DNA of 64,000 nt, taken from positions 57,585 to 121,584 of the forward strand of contig CAYSWB010000003.1 of NCBI GenBank assembly GCA_964434575.1. The letters are read 5' to 3'. Both the position numbers and the translations under genes were made by a program. The notes below the pieces were generated by a model. The model was not told the DNA's origin. It ran no database searches and worked only from the letters and a program-made list of their open reading frames with translations. This stretch comes from DAORHV01 sp964434575. Lineage in GTDB: Bacteria; Patescibacteriota; Gracilibacteria; Peribacterales; Peribacteraceae. Shown here piece after piece: positions 34,011-42,388 of the stretch; the first letter of the stretch is position 1, and every line of letters starts with the position of its first letter.

Positions 34011-34349
34011 GTGCCGAACTTTGTGTACGAACTGCTCTGGATCCCCCAGGCGCTGGCCCAGCCGGCCGGTATTTTCCAGCCCGCGAGCTGCAACTTCCAG
34101 ACCGGCATCACGGGGTTCGACTGCATCCGCGACTACATCAGCGTGCTCACCGGCGTGGTGATCGGCTTCTGCGCGTCCATCTGTCTGGTCCGTCTGATGG
34201 TCTCGGGCTTCCAGTACATGATGGGCCCGGCCACCGGCGGCAGCTCGGACGAAGCCAAGAAGAACATCATCAACGCGCTGCTCGGTCTCGCGGTGTGCTT
34301 GCTGACCTACATCATCATCGAGACCGTCGTCGTCTACGTCACCGGTTGA
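34011..34349 (+). CDS. TrbC/VirB2 pilin-like small membrane protein
   Basis: 112 residues from the GTG at 34011. A short N-terminal stretch leads to two hydrophobic helices, VLTGVVIGFCASICLVRLMV and ALLGLAVCLLTYIIIETVVV. The loop between them is MMGPATGGSSDEAKKNI. This Gly/Ser-Asp-Glu-Ala-Lys loop and helix pair is typical of TrbC/VirB2-like proteins seen in candidate phyla genomes. GATAAT (33998-34003) ends seven bases before the GTG; an in-frame ATG at 34002 overlaps the -10 and is less likely. It is followed by the AI-2E permease after six bases. Confidence 0.78.
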   Translation: MPNFVYELLWIPQALAQPAGIFQPASCNFQTGITGFDCIRDYISVLTGVVIGFCASICLVRLMVSGFQYMMGPATGGSSDEAKKNIINALLGLAVCLLTYIIIETVVVYVTG

Positions 34350-34355
34350 TCCCCC

Positions 34356-35621
34356 ATGGCCAAACAACCAAAACACCGGGATTCGTTCAAGTCCTTCCAG
34401 ATCCTCAGTGAGAAGGCCCAGAAGCTGTGGACCACGGCGCGCATCCGCGTGAACGAGAACAAGAACGCCAAACGCCGCCAGGCCACCGACGGACCCGCGC
34501 CGTCCAGGCCGAAGGAAACCGTGGTCATCGAGGTCTCGGCGCAAACCGTTGCGATCTCCACCATGACCATCCTGTTGGTGGTGCTTGGGGCGTGGGCGCT
34601 GTGGTCGCTGCACGACGTGCTGCTCATCCTCGTGCTGTCGTTCTTCCTCTCCATCGTCATCGACTCCAGCGTCCGGTTTTTCGAAAGCTGGCGCATTCCT
34701 CGCGCCGTCGCGGTGCTGCTGGTGTACGTGATCTTCCTGTCGCTCGCGGTCTTCCTCATCATCTCGCTCATTCCGATCGTCGCCAACGAAGTGCAGAACT
34801 TCGCGCGCTTCTTAAACAACCGCGTCGACTTGTTCCTCGCCAACCAGGAAATCACGCTGCCGTTCCTGTCCGAGGCGCTGAACCTCAAGCTCACCGCGCT
34901 GCTGCAGGACGCCCTCAAGAACCTGGAAATCAAAGATCAGGCCACCACGCTGTTCAACTTCGGCCAGAACTTGTCCACCGCCGCGCAGAGCTGGCTCAGC
35001 TACGCCATCGGCATCGCCGGATCGGTGTTTAACTTCATCGCCAGCTTCACCCTCATCCTTATCCTCACGTTCTTCATCCAGATGGAACGCGAGAACATCG
35101 TGGACTACTTCCGCGTCCTGCTCCCGCACGGCTACCGCAAGTACTACGACAATAAGTCCGAGGCGATCTACCACAAGATGTCGCAGTGGTTCCAGGGCCA
35201 GATCATCCTGTGCGTGAGCATCGGCGTGCTGGTCTTCATCGCGCTCACCATCCTGGGCATGCCGTATGCGCTGACCCTGGCGCTCTTGGCCGGCTTCACA
35301 GAATTCATCCCGGTGGCGGGCCCGCTCATCGCCGCCATTCCGGCCGTGTTCATCGCGCTCACCCAGGCCGGCTTCGTCTGGGCGCTGGTGATCGCGCTGG
35401 TCTACTACGTGATCCAGACCTGCGAGAACAACCTGCTGGTACCGCTCATCATGAAACACGCCGTCGGCCTCTCGCCCATCGTCATCATGATCGGCATGCT
35501 TGTCGGCATCAGCTTCCCTGCCGTCGTTCACCCCATCCTCGGCATCTTGCTGGCAGTCCCCCTCACCACCGTGATCAGCATTTTCCTCGCCGATCTACGA
35601 GAATTCCGCCGCCATCAGTAG
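34356..35621 (+). CDS. AI-2E family transporter
   Basis: 421 residues. A charged N-terminal cytosolic part of about 60 residues is followed by about eight transmembrane helices. The family marks GFTEFIPVAGPLIAAIPAVF and YYVIQTCENNLLVPLIMKHA are present. Family members include autoinducer-2 exporters and Na+/H+ antiporters, so the substrate is open. It is in an operon with the pilin-like gene. Confidence 0.94.
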   Translation: MAKQPKHRDSFKSFQILSEKAQKLWTTARIRVNENKNAKRRQATDGPAPSRPKETVVIEVSAQTVAISTMTILLVVLGAWALWSLHDVLLILVLSFFLSIVIDSSVRFFESWRIPRAVAVLLVYVIFLSLAVFLIISLIPIVANEVQNFARFLNNRVDLFLANQEITLPFLSEALNLKLTALLQDALKNLEIKDQATTLFNFGQNLSTAAQSWLSYAIGIAGSVFNFIASFTLILILTFFIQMERENIVDYFRVLLPHGYRKYYDNKSEAIYHKMSQWFQGQIILCVSIGVLVFIALTILGMPYALTLALLAGFTEFIPVAGPLIAAIPAVFIALTQAGFVWALVIALVYYVIQTCENNLLVPLIMKHAVGLSPIVIMIGMLVGISFPAVVHPILGILLAVPLTTVISIFLADLREFRRHQ

Positions 35622-35692
35622 CGCAGGCCGAAAGGTTAAGAAATCCATACAATCTCCCACACGGAGACAAACACCCTTTTCTGCAATTCTAC

Positions 35693-35723
35693 TTGCTTCC
35701 CCTAGCCTCTATGGGGTGATAAA
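35693..35723 (+). promoter_or_regulatory. Likely clpC promoter
   Basis: TTGCTT (35693-35698) and GATAAA (35718-35723) with a long 19-base spacer. The CIRCE element begins 22 bases after the -10. Confidence 0.45.
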
Positions 35724-35745
35724 GTACCCCGATGCCATAGGACAT

Positions 35746-35772
35746 CTGGCACTCTGTCTGCTAGAGTGCTAA
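35746..35772. promoter_or_regulatory. CIRCE element (HrcA operator)
   Basis: CTGGCACTC - nine bases - GAGTGCTAA. The right arm matches the CIRCE consensus (TTAGCACTC-N9-GAGTGCTAA) exactly and the left arm at seven of nine positions. It lies 15 bases before the clpC ATG, so HrcA repression of clpC is expected. Confidence 0.92.
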
Positions 35773-35787
35773 TTCTCCCCCATCTCT

Positions 35788-38397
35788 ATGCACCCGTTCG
35801 ACCGCTTCACACCGAATGCCAAGCTCGCCCTCCAACTGGCCGAGCAAGAGGCGAAAAACCTCAAGTCGATGTACATCGGCACCGAACACCTGCTCTTGGG
35901 ATTGCTCAGCATCCCGAAGTCGCTGGGATTCTCGATCCTCACCGGAGCGGGAGTCACGCAGGAGAACATCCGCATCCTGCTGAAGGCCAACAAGGTGGCC
36001 GACAGCGAGGGCCAGAACGTGAAGCACGGCCTGTCGCTCGCTTTGAACACCGTCATCGAGCAGAGCGTGATGGTGGCCCACAAGTTCCGCCACGCCAACA
36101 TCGGCACCGAGCACCTCTTGTACGCGCTCATCAGCAGCGGCAAGAACTCCGCCACGGTCCTGCTGGAGCACATGCAGATCAACCCGCATGACCTCCAGAC
36201 GCACATCGAGGAGATGTTCGGGCAGATCAGCCAGTTCCGTTCGCAGAACAAGAACCTCGAGTCCTCGCTGGAGTCGTTCTTCCAGGGTCTGCAGGGCGCC
36301 CTCGTGGGCATGCAGAACCAGACCGACCCGGAGGGCCTGAAGAAGAAGCGCACCGAGGGCAAGAGCAAGACGCCCGTACTCGACTACTTCACCGACGACA
36401 TGACCAAGAAGGCCGGCGAGAAGAAGCTGGAGCCGGTGGTCGGCCGCGACACGGAGATCGAGCGCCTGGTGCACATCCTGAACCGCAAGACGAAGAACAA
36501 CCCGGTGCTCATCGGCGAGTCCGGCGTCGGCAAGACCGCCATCGTGGAAGGCCTGGCCCAGCGCATCGCCGACGGCAAGGTGCCCGACACGCTGAAGGGC
36601 AAGAAGGTCCTGCAGCTGAACATGGGCTCGCTCGTCGCCGGCACCAAGTACCGCGGCGAATTCGAACAGCGCTTCGACGACATCATCAAGGAAGCCACCG
36701 AGAGCAAGCGCGAGATCATCTTGTTCATCGACGAGCTGCACACCGTCGTCGGCTCCGGCTCGGCCGAAGGCTCGCTGGACGCCGCCAACATCCTCAAGCC
36801 CGCCCTGTCCCGCGGCGCGCTGCAGGTCATCGGCGCCACGACCACCGACGAGTACCGCAAGAGCATCGAAAAGGACCGCGCGCTCGAGCGCCGCTTCCAG
36901 TCGATCATGGTCGAGGAGCCCAGCATCGAGGACGCCATCGGCATCCTGATGGGCGTGAAGCAGAGCTTCGAGAACTTCCACCGCCTGACCATCGCCGACG
37001 CCGCCATCGAGGCCGCCGTGAAGCTCAGCAAGCGCTACCTCACCGAGCGTTTCCTGCCGGACAAGGCCATCGACGTGCTCGACGAAGCCGCGGCCGGCAA
37101 GAGCATCCAGCAGAAGCCGGACGTCTCGCCGCGCCTGAAGGAAATCGACAAGGCGCTGAAGGACATCGAACTCAAGAAGCAGGCCGCCGTGAAGGACCAG
37201 AAGTACCAACACGCCCTCAAGCTCCGCAAGGAGGAGGAAGAGCTGGTGGCCGAGCGCAAGTCGCTCGAGGCGCGCGCCGACGGCGACCGCCGCTCCCCCG
37301 TCGAAATCAACGAGGACGACATCCATGCCGTCATCGCCCGCATGACCGGCATTCCCATCACGCGTCTGATGAAGTCCGAAACCAAGCGCCTGAACTCGCT
37401 GGAGAACGTGCTGCGCAAGCACGTCGTCGGCCAGGACGAGGCCATCCAGAAGATCGCCCGCGCCATCCGCCGCAGCCGCGTGGGCATCTCCGACTCGCGC
37501 CGCCCGATCGGTTCGTTCCTGTTCATGGGACCGACCGGCGTGGGTAAGACCGAGCTGGTGAAGACGCTGGCCCGCGAGATCTTCCAGCGCGAGGACGCCC
37601 TGGTGAAGATCGACATGTCCGAGTTCATGGAACGCCACAACGTGTCCCGCCTTACCGGCACCACCGCCGGCTACGTGGGCTACGAGGAAGGCGGCCAGCT
37701 GACCGAAACGGTCCGCCGCAAGCCGTACTCCGTCGTGCTGTTCGATGAAATCGAGAAGGCCCACCCCGAGTTCTTCAACATCCTCCTGCAGATCATGGAG
37801 GACGGAACGCTGACGGACGGCCAGGGCAAGACCGTGGACTTCCGCAACACGATTATCGTCATGACCAGCAACATCGGAGCAGACAAGCTCACCAAGCAGG
37901 CCGGCAAGATCGGCTTCAAGCTGGAGGACGACGCCAAGCGCGAGGAGCAGGCCTACGAAGAGAAGCGCCAGGAAGTCCTGCGCGAGCTGAAGGACCACTT
38001 CCGCCCCGAGTTCTTAAACCGCATCGACCAGACCATCGTCTTCAACGCCCTGGCGCAGGACGCCATCCGCAAGATCGTCACGCTGCACGTCACGCAGCTC
38101 GAGAAGCGCCTGAAGGAGCAGGGCTACGGCCTGGAGCTGGACGCCAAGGCCATCGGCGTGCTCGGCACGCTCGGGTTCGACCCCGAGTACGGCGCCCGCC
38201 CGGTCCGCCGCACCATCCAGGAGAAACTGGAGGATCCGATCGCCGAGAACATCCTGAAGGGCATCTACGACAAGGGCGACGTCATCCACGTCATCGGAAA
38301 GGACAAGGACGTGCTGGAGTTCGTCCACGGCGAGGTCCGCGGCACCAAGCCCCAGAAAGCCGCCACCGACAAAGCCGACAAGGCCATGGCTGCCTGA
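35788..38397 (+). CDS. clpC: ATP-dependent Clp protease ATPase subunit ClpC
   Basis: 869 residues. Clp N domain with two repeats (FTPNAKLALQLAEQEAKN, IGTEHLLLGLL and IGTEHLLYALI). AAA1 has Walker A GESGVGKT near residue 243 and AAA2 has GPTGVGKTE near 581. The middle region is short with a UVR-like helix pair (QKYQHALKLRKEEEELVAER), not the long ClpB coiled coil. A GKIGFKLEDD loop sits where ClpC binds ClpP. It unfolds substrates for ClpP. A CIRCE element controls it. Confidence 0.93.
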   Translation: MHPFDRFTPNAKLALQLAEQEAKNLKSMYIGTEHLLLGLLSIPKSLGFSILTGAGVTQENIRILLKANKVADSEGQNVKHGLSLALNTVIEQSVMVAHKFRHANIGTEHLLYALISSGKNSATVLLEHMQINPHDLQTHIEEMFGQISQFRSQNKNLESSLESFFQGLQGALVGMQNQTDPEGLKKKRTEGKSKTPVLDYFTDDMTKKAGEKKLEPVVGRDTEIERLVHILNRKTKNNPVLIGESGVGKTAIVEGLAQRIADGKVPDTLKGKKVLQLNMGSLVAGTKYRGEFEQRFDDIIKEATESKREIILFIDELHTVVGSGSAEGSLDAANILKPALSRGALQVIGATTTDEYRKSIEKDRALERRFQSIMVEEPSIEDAIGILMGVKQSFENFHRLTIADAAIEAAVKLSKRYLTERFLPDKAIDVLDEAAAGKSIQQKPDVSPRLKEIDKALKDIELKKQAAVKDQKYQHALKLRKEEEELVAERKSLEARADGDRRSPVEINEDDIHAVIARMTGIPITRLMKSETKRLNSLENVLRKHVVGQDEAIQKIARAIRRSRVGISDSRRPIGSFLFMGPTGVGKTELVKTLAREIFQREDALVKIDMSEFMERHNVSRLTGTTAGYVGYEEGGQLTETVRRKPYSVVLFDEIEKAHPEFFNILLQIMEDGTLTDGQGKTVDFRNTIIVMTSNIGADKLTKQAGKIGFKLEDDAKREEQAYEEKRQEVLRELKDHFRPEFLNRIDQTIVFNALAQDAIRKIVTLHVTQLEKRLKEQGYGLELDAKAIGVLGTLGFDPEYGARPVRRTIQEKLEDPIAENILKGIYDKGDVIHVIGKDKDVLEFVHGEVRGTKPQKAATDKADKAMAA

Positions 38398-38424
38398 AGC
38401 CAAAAAATAGGCTTTCAAAGATGT

Positions 38425-38464
38425 CAAAGAAGACAAGGACGACCATGAATCCTTGTCTTCTTTG
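38425..38464. terminator. Perfect 14-bp inverted repeat after clpC
   Basis: CAAAGAAGACAAGG and its exact complement are separated by 12 bases, ending in TTCTTTG. It is a likely terminator without a separate T run. AAGGACGAC (38435-38443) can instead pair with GTCGTCCTT (38464-38472), so two exclusive folds are possible. Confidence 0.6.
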
Positions 38465-38492
38465 TCGTCCTTGATTTCCCTGGCTTCCTGAA

Positions 38493-38521
38493 TTGAAAAA
38501 TTGGCTTGTTTCTGCTAGAAT
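38493..38521 (+). promoter_or_regulatory. Promoter of the PrgI/TraC pair
   Basis: TTGAAA (38493-38498), 17 bases, TAGAAT (38516-38521). The leader would be about 20 bases. Confidence 0.75.
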
Positions 38522-38547
38522 AGAGAGATTCCCTCAACAAAAGACCC

Positions 38548-39408
38548 ATGCCGATCGAGCCCGTCAAAATTCCGCAGAACGTGTACGTCGAGGACCGCAT
38601 CATCGGTCCGGTCACGCTGAAGCAGCTCGCCATCGTCGGAGTCGGCGCCGGCATCAGCTACGCCATGTTCTCCACCGCCAGCCGCGGAGGTTCCATCAGC
38701 ATCCCGTACGGCGTGCTGCTCTGGACCCCGGCCATGATCGCGGCCGCGTTCGCCTTCCTGAAGATCAACGACCTGAGCCTGTTCAACATCATCCTGCTCG
38801 GCATCGAACACTCCAACAAGCCGGATCTCCGCTTCTGGAGTTCGCACCCCGGCATCTCGATCAACTTCGTGAGCAAGGCCGCCAAGCAGGCGGTCATCGA
38901 CGCCAACACGAAAATCACCGAGAACGCCGGAAAGCTCGCCGAGCTGACCAGGCAGCTGGAACGGCGCGAGGAAGAACTTTCCAAACTTGCCAACCATACG
39001 CTCACCACGACGACGCCATCGGAAACCGCGCCGCCCCCGACCTCGGGCAACAGGCGCCTCGACGGCATCAACGCCATGCACGAGGCCGCCGGCGCTCCCG
39101 CCAAGGCAGCCCAATCCCCCGCCGCACCTGCCGCGCCGGTCACCATCGCTTCCATCTCCGCCCCCATTCCGGCCGCCCCCGTGCAGCAAAACCGCGTGCA
39201 GGCCCAGGGCTTGAACCCGGCCGCGTCCATCGACGGCATCGCCGCCAAGCCGGCCGCATCCACCGAAGCCGCCGCCGCGGCCGCCGAAGACGCCCAGACG
39301 GAAGCCGAATTCCAGGCCGAGATCGACGCCGCGGACAAAGGACCCAGCAACGGCGGCGGCAAGAAAGCGCTGGACGCCTTCAAACACATCTTCCCTTCGC
39401 AGAACTAA
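38548..39408 (+). CDS. PrgI family protein
   Basis: 286 residues. The opening PIEPVKIPQNVYVEDRIIGP followed by two hydrophobic helices (LKQLAIVGVGAGISYAMF and PYGVLLWTPAMIAAAFAFL) is the PrgI signature. A coiled coil (ENAGKLAELTRQLERREEEL) and a long Ala/Pro-rich disordered tail follow. PrgI proteins accompany VirB4-type ATPases in type IV secretion-like machines of Gram-positives and candidate phyla. The TraC-like gene follows after ten bases. Confidence 0.9.
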   Translation: MPIEPVKIPQNVYVEDRIIGPVTLKQLAIVGVGAGISYAMFSTASRGGSISIPYGVLLWTPAMIAAAFAFLKINDLSLFNIILLGIEHSNKPDLRFWSSHPGISINFVSKAAKQAVIDANTKITENAGKLAELTRQLERREEELSKLANHTLTTTTPSETAPPPTSGNRRLDGINAMHEAAGAPAKAAQSPAAPAAPVTIASISAPIPAAPVQQNRVQAQGLNPAASIDGIAAKPAASTEAAAAAAEDAQTEAEFQAEIDAADKGPSNGGGKKALDAFKHIFPSQN

Positions 39409-39418
39409 CCCCGCACCC

Positions 39419-40168
39419 ATGCCCGCAAACGCCGACAACGGCCTTCTCTCCACCACCGGCGGCGCTCCGGACACCGTCCGCAGCAAAAAGAAGGGCACCG
39501 TGTCCTCCACCCAGCGCTACCTCCCGATCGCCGAGATCAAAGAGGACACGCTCGTGCTGAAGAACGGCGGACTGCGCGCGGTGCTCCGCGTGAACTCGCT
39601 GAACTTCAACCTCAAGTCCGAGGTGGAGCAGCAGGGTATCATCGCCGGTTACCAGGCATTCGTGAACACGCTCATCTTTCCGATCCAGATTCTCATCCGC
39701 TCCACGCGCCTGAACATCGACCCGTACATCAAGGGTCTGCAGGAGAAGGCCGTCACGCAGGAGAACCCGCTGCTCAAGGACCAGACGCTCGACTACGCCG
39801 ACTTCATGGAGAAGCTCGTCGACATCGCCGACATCATGCAGAAGAGCTTCTACATCATCGTTCCGCTGGACGCCCTCACCGACACCAAACGCAGCCTCAT
39901 GCAGCGCTTCATGCAGTGGCTGGCCGCCGAGGACACCAAGAGCAAGGCGCTCGAGCGCAGCCGCGTCTTCCGCGGGTACAGCAAAATCCTCCGCGACCGC
40001 ATCACGCTGGTGCAGTCCGGCCTGGAGAACATCGGCATCACCATGCGCCGCCTGAAGACCGACGAGCTGGTGCAGCTGTTCTACTCGATTTACAACCCGC
40101 TGACCTGCCAGAAGCAGAAGTTCAGCGGCATCGACGACCTGAACGTGGATAAGTCGCTGGTGATTTAG
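39419..40168 (+). CDS. TraC-like domain protein (N-terminal VirB4/TraC region only)
   Basis: 249 residues: STQRYLPIAEIKEDTLVLKN, GGLRAVLRVNSLNFNLKSEV, then a region on paper similar to the N-terminal non-ATPase part of TraC/VirB4 (FPIQILIRSTRLNIDPYIKG). There is no Walker A or B motif. In many candidate phyla genomes this short protein is followed by a VirB4-like ATPase, but here the next gene is rpsA. It probably works with PrgI in a membrane secretion or DNA-uptake apparatus. Confidence 0.85.
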   Translation: MPANADNGLLSTTGGAPDTVRSKKKGTVSSTQRYLPIAEIKEDTLVLKNGGLRAVLRVNSLNFNLKSEVEQQGIIAGYQAFVNTLIFPIQILIRSTRLNIDPYIKGLQEKAVTQENPLLKDQTLDYADFMEKLVDIADIMQKSFYIIVPLDALTDTKRSLMQRFMQWLAAEDTKSKALERSRVFRGYSKILRDRITLVQSGLENIGITMRRLKTDELVQLFYSIYNPLTCQKQKFSGIDDLNVDKSLVI

Positions 40169-40170
40169 AG

Positions 40171-40257
40171 GGATTCAGGGGAAGCAAGAGAATCAGGAGA
40201 TGCAGTGATTTCGTGAGTTCCCCTGACTCCCCTGTTTCATCTGACTCCCCTGAATCC
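40171..40257. repeat. Intergenic inverted and direct repeats before rpsA
   Basis: GGATTCAGGGGA (40171-40182) is exactly complementary to TCCCCTGAATCC (40246-40257). Inside the right half, CTGACTCCCCTG occurs twice with an 18-base period (from 40223 and 40241). The left half is purine-rich and the right half pyrimidine-rich. It may form a long hairpin ending the PrgI/TraC mRNA. Confidence 0.75.
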
Positions 40258-40272
40258 TCACGTCCAGGACAA

Positions 40273-40302
40273 TTGACAATCTGCGCCCCGCGCCGCTAGA
40301 GT
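40273..40302 (+). promoter_or_regulatory. rpsA promoter
   Basis: Consensus TTGACA (40273-40278), 18 bases, TAGAGT (40297-40302). The leader is about 65 bases, long for this region. Confidence 0.78.
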
Positions 40303-40373
40303 AGCCGCGCGTTCCGTCGCTCGTGCAAGGACGGTCCGCATCCTTATTCTTCCCTTGCACCCACACTTTTTCT

Positions 40374-41681
40374 ATGGCTACCGCCACGAAAACCAAGACC
40401 CCGTCCATCATGTACGAGTTGTTGAAGGAATCCCCGCCCGCTTTCAGCGCGCGTCCGGGTGAACTCGTCGAAGGCATGGTCATCTTCAAGGGCAAGAACA
40501 AGCTCTTGGTGGACCTGAACGGCGTCGCGACCGGCATCATCTCGGGCCGCGAGTTGCGCGACTCCATGAACACGTTCCGCGAGCTGAACGTCGGCGATCC
40601 GATCGCCGCGCTGGTGCTTGAGGACGAGAACGACGAAGGCATGGTCGTGCTGTCGCTCCGCATGGCGAGCCAGCAGAAGGCCTGGGACCGCTTCCACAAG
40701 ATGATCGAGGACGACAAGACCATGACGTTCACCGCGCAGGAAGCCAACAAGGGCGGACTGCTCGCGAACATCGACGGCATCCGCACCTTCCTGCCCGTGT
40801 CGCAGCTCGCTCCGTCGAACTACCCGCGCGTCAACAACGGCGACAGCGCCGAGATCCTGAACCGCCTGCAGAAGTTCGTCGGCCACACCTTCACCGTGAA
40901 GATCATCACGCTCGACGAGGACGCCGGCAAGATCGTCGTCTCCGAGCGCGAGGCCATGGCCGAGGAGCGTTCCAAGATGCTCGAGACCCTGACCATCGGC
41001 TCCGTGAAGGACGGCCACGTCAGCGGCATCGTGAAGTTCGGTCTGTTCGTGGCCTTCGAAGGCCTGGAAGGACTGGTGCACATCTCCGAGATCGCATGGG
41101 GCCACGTCAAGAACCCGGCCGAGTTCGCCCAAGTCGGCGACCGCGTGCAGGTGAAGGTCATCGGCATCGACGGCGAGAAGTTGTCGCTGTCCATCAAGCA
41201 GCTGGCCAAGGACCCGTGGGAAGAGATCGCCGAGCGGTACCCGGTCGGCAAGAAGGTGGAAGGTACCGTCGTGCGCTTCGCAGACTACGGCGCGTTCCTG
41301 AACCTCGAGAAGGACATCACCGGTCTGGTGCACATCACCGAGATCGACCACCAGAAGGTGGCCGACCCGGCCCAAGCCCTGAAGATCGGCCAGAAGGTCG
41401 AGGCCCAGGTCATCAACATCGACATCGACGAGCGCCGCATCGGCCTGTCGATCAAGGCTCTCAAGCCCATCGACGCCGCCACCCTGGAGCGCATCAAGAA
41501 GGAAAAGGAGGCCGAGGCCTCCGGCGCTTCCGCTCCGGCCGCCGAAGGCGGATACGTCGCATCGAAGACCGGCAAGAAGTTCTATGCCGAGGGCAGCGCC
41601 GCCGCCAAGAAGATCGCCGCCGAGAACCTGGTGAGCTTCAAGACCAAGGCCGAGGCCGAGGCAGCCGGTTACGCAGAGTAA
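40374..41681 (+). CDS. rpsA: 30S ribosomal protein S1
   Basis: 435 residues with four S1 OB-fold domains. They begin near ELVEGMVIFKGKNKLLVDLN, LLANIDGIRTFLPVSQL, GSVKDGHVSGIVKFGLFVAF and GKKVEGTVVRFADYGAFLNL. The last two have canonical GLVHISEIAW and GLVHITEIDH. S1 binds mRNA and helps initiation. The C-terminal 45 residues (YVASKTGKKFY, ENLVSFKTKAEAEAAGY) look like an Ada-type zinc-binding module that has lost its cysteines. The ATG at 40374 gives the natural MATATK start. Confidence 0.95.
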   Translation: MATATKTKTPSIMYELLKESPPAFSARPGELVEGMVIFKGKNKLLVDLNGVATGIISGRELRDSMNTFRELNVGDPIAALVLEDENDEGMVVLSLRMASQQKAWDRFHKMIEDDKTMTFTAQEANKGGLLANIDGIRTFLPVSQLAPSNYPRVNNGDSAEILNRLQKFVGHTFTVKIITLDEDAGKIVVSEREAMAEERSKMLETLTIGSVKDGHVSGIVKFGLFVAFEGLEGLVHISEIAWGHVKNPAEFAQVGDRVQVKVIGIDGEKLSLSIKQLAKDPWEEIAERYPVGKKVEGTVVRFADYGAFLNLEKDITGLVHITEIDHQKVADPAQALKIGQKVEAQVINIDIDERRIGLSIKALKPIDAATLERIKKEKEAEASGASAPAAEGGYVASKTGKKFYAEGSAAAKKIAAENLVSFKTKAEAEAAGYAE

Positions 41682-41704
41682 TCGACCCGATCACCGAGAT
41701 TCCG

Positions 41705-41734
41705 AAACTCCGGGCGCACACCCGGAGTTTTTTT
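41705..41734 (+). terminator. rpsA terminator
   Basis: 10-bp perfect stem AAACTCCGGG/CCCGGAGTTT with a six-base loop, running into a T tract. Confidence 0.93.
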
Positions 41735-41768
41735 GTCGCGCGGGTACCGCCTCCTGTATGGTTGCCGC

Positions 41769-42179
41769 ATGCCTGCACAGCAGAACCACATGCTCGCTGC
41801 CGTCCGGGATTTCTATGTCGCGCTGAACGCGAACGATATCGCCGCCGCGTTGCGGCTGTTTGACGCACAGCCCGTGCGCATCGAGTTCGAAGGCCTGCCG
41901 TTTGCCGGCGCTTTCCATGGTCTTGCCGAACTGGAAACGCACTTGTCCACGGCGCGCTCGACATGGGCCGAGGGCAGCTGCGAACCCCGGCGCCTGGTCG
42001 CCGGCGAAGACAAGGTCGTCGCGCTGGTGCACGTGCGCGTGCGGAAGAAGGACGCCGCGGAGTGGAACGAGGGTGACACGGGAGACGTATTCACCTTCAA
42101 GGACGGCAAGATCGCGGAAATGCGCACCTTCCTGAAAGGCGATGAGGCACTTGCGTGGGCAGGTGTCCAGATGGCCTAA
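41769..42179 (+). CDS. SnoaL-like (NTF2 fold) protein
   Basis: 136 residues: VRDFYVALNANDIAAALRLF, RIEFEGLPFAGAFHG and VFTFKDGKIAEMRTFLKGDE, the standard order of helices and strands in SnoaL/NTF2-like small enzymes or ligand-binding proteins. The substrate is unknown. TATGGT (41757-41762) ends six bases before the ATG at 41769, which decides this start over one 36 bases upstream. Confidence 0.9.
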   Translation: MPAQQNHMLAAVRDFYVALNANDIAAALRLFDAQPVRIEFEGLPFAGAFHGLAELETHLSTARSTWAEGSCEPRRLVAGEDKVVALVHVRVRKKDAAEWNEGDTGDVFTFKDGKIAEMRTFLKGDEALAWAGVQMA

Positions 42180-42206
42180 GTCTCTTTTTGAATCCCAGAC
42201 TCCAGG

Positions 42207-42234
42207 AACTCCGGCTGACACCCGAGTTTTTTTT
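42207..42234 (+). terminator. Terminator after the SnoaL-like gene
   Basis: AACTC/GAGTT stem extended by GG/CC past a C-C mismatch, followed by eight T. The last T bases are also the start of the next -35 box. Confidence 0.75.
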
Positions 42235-42260
42235 GACAGAAGGAAATTGCATTGTATGGT
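42233..42260 (+). promoter_or_regulatory. Promoter of the coiled-coil membrane protein
   Basis: TTGACA (42233-42238), 16 bases, TATGGT (42255-42260). The gene starts at 42389, so the leader is about 120 bases. It contains several possible hairpins (for example GTGCG-AAG-CGTAC and GGG-GAAA-CCC). Confidence 0.72.
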
Positions 42261-42388
42261 CATAACAGTCTCAGTTCCTTTACATCAGCGTGGAAACGAC
42301 TGGTGCGAAGCGTACTGGGGAAACCCGTGCCCTTGAAGCGACGTCGTGACGTTCGCGGGGCCGGGAAGGCGACACAGGGAGATGAATC

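Noticed and set aside
35761..37998. 745-codon open frame on the minus strand opposite clpC
   Set aside because: It is the complement of a conserved AAA+ gene; its translation is His/Asp/Val/Gln-rich shadow sequence with no domain.
35788..38397. Calling the Clp ATPase ClpB
   Set aside because: The middle domain is short and UVR-like, and an IGF-type ClpP-binding loop is present, both features of ClpC.
40223..40252. CRISPR-like direct repeats
   Set aside because: Only two 12-base copies with a six-base spacer and no cas genes; it is part of the local inverted-repeat element.
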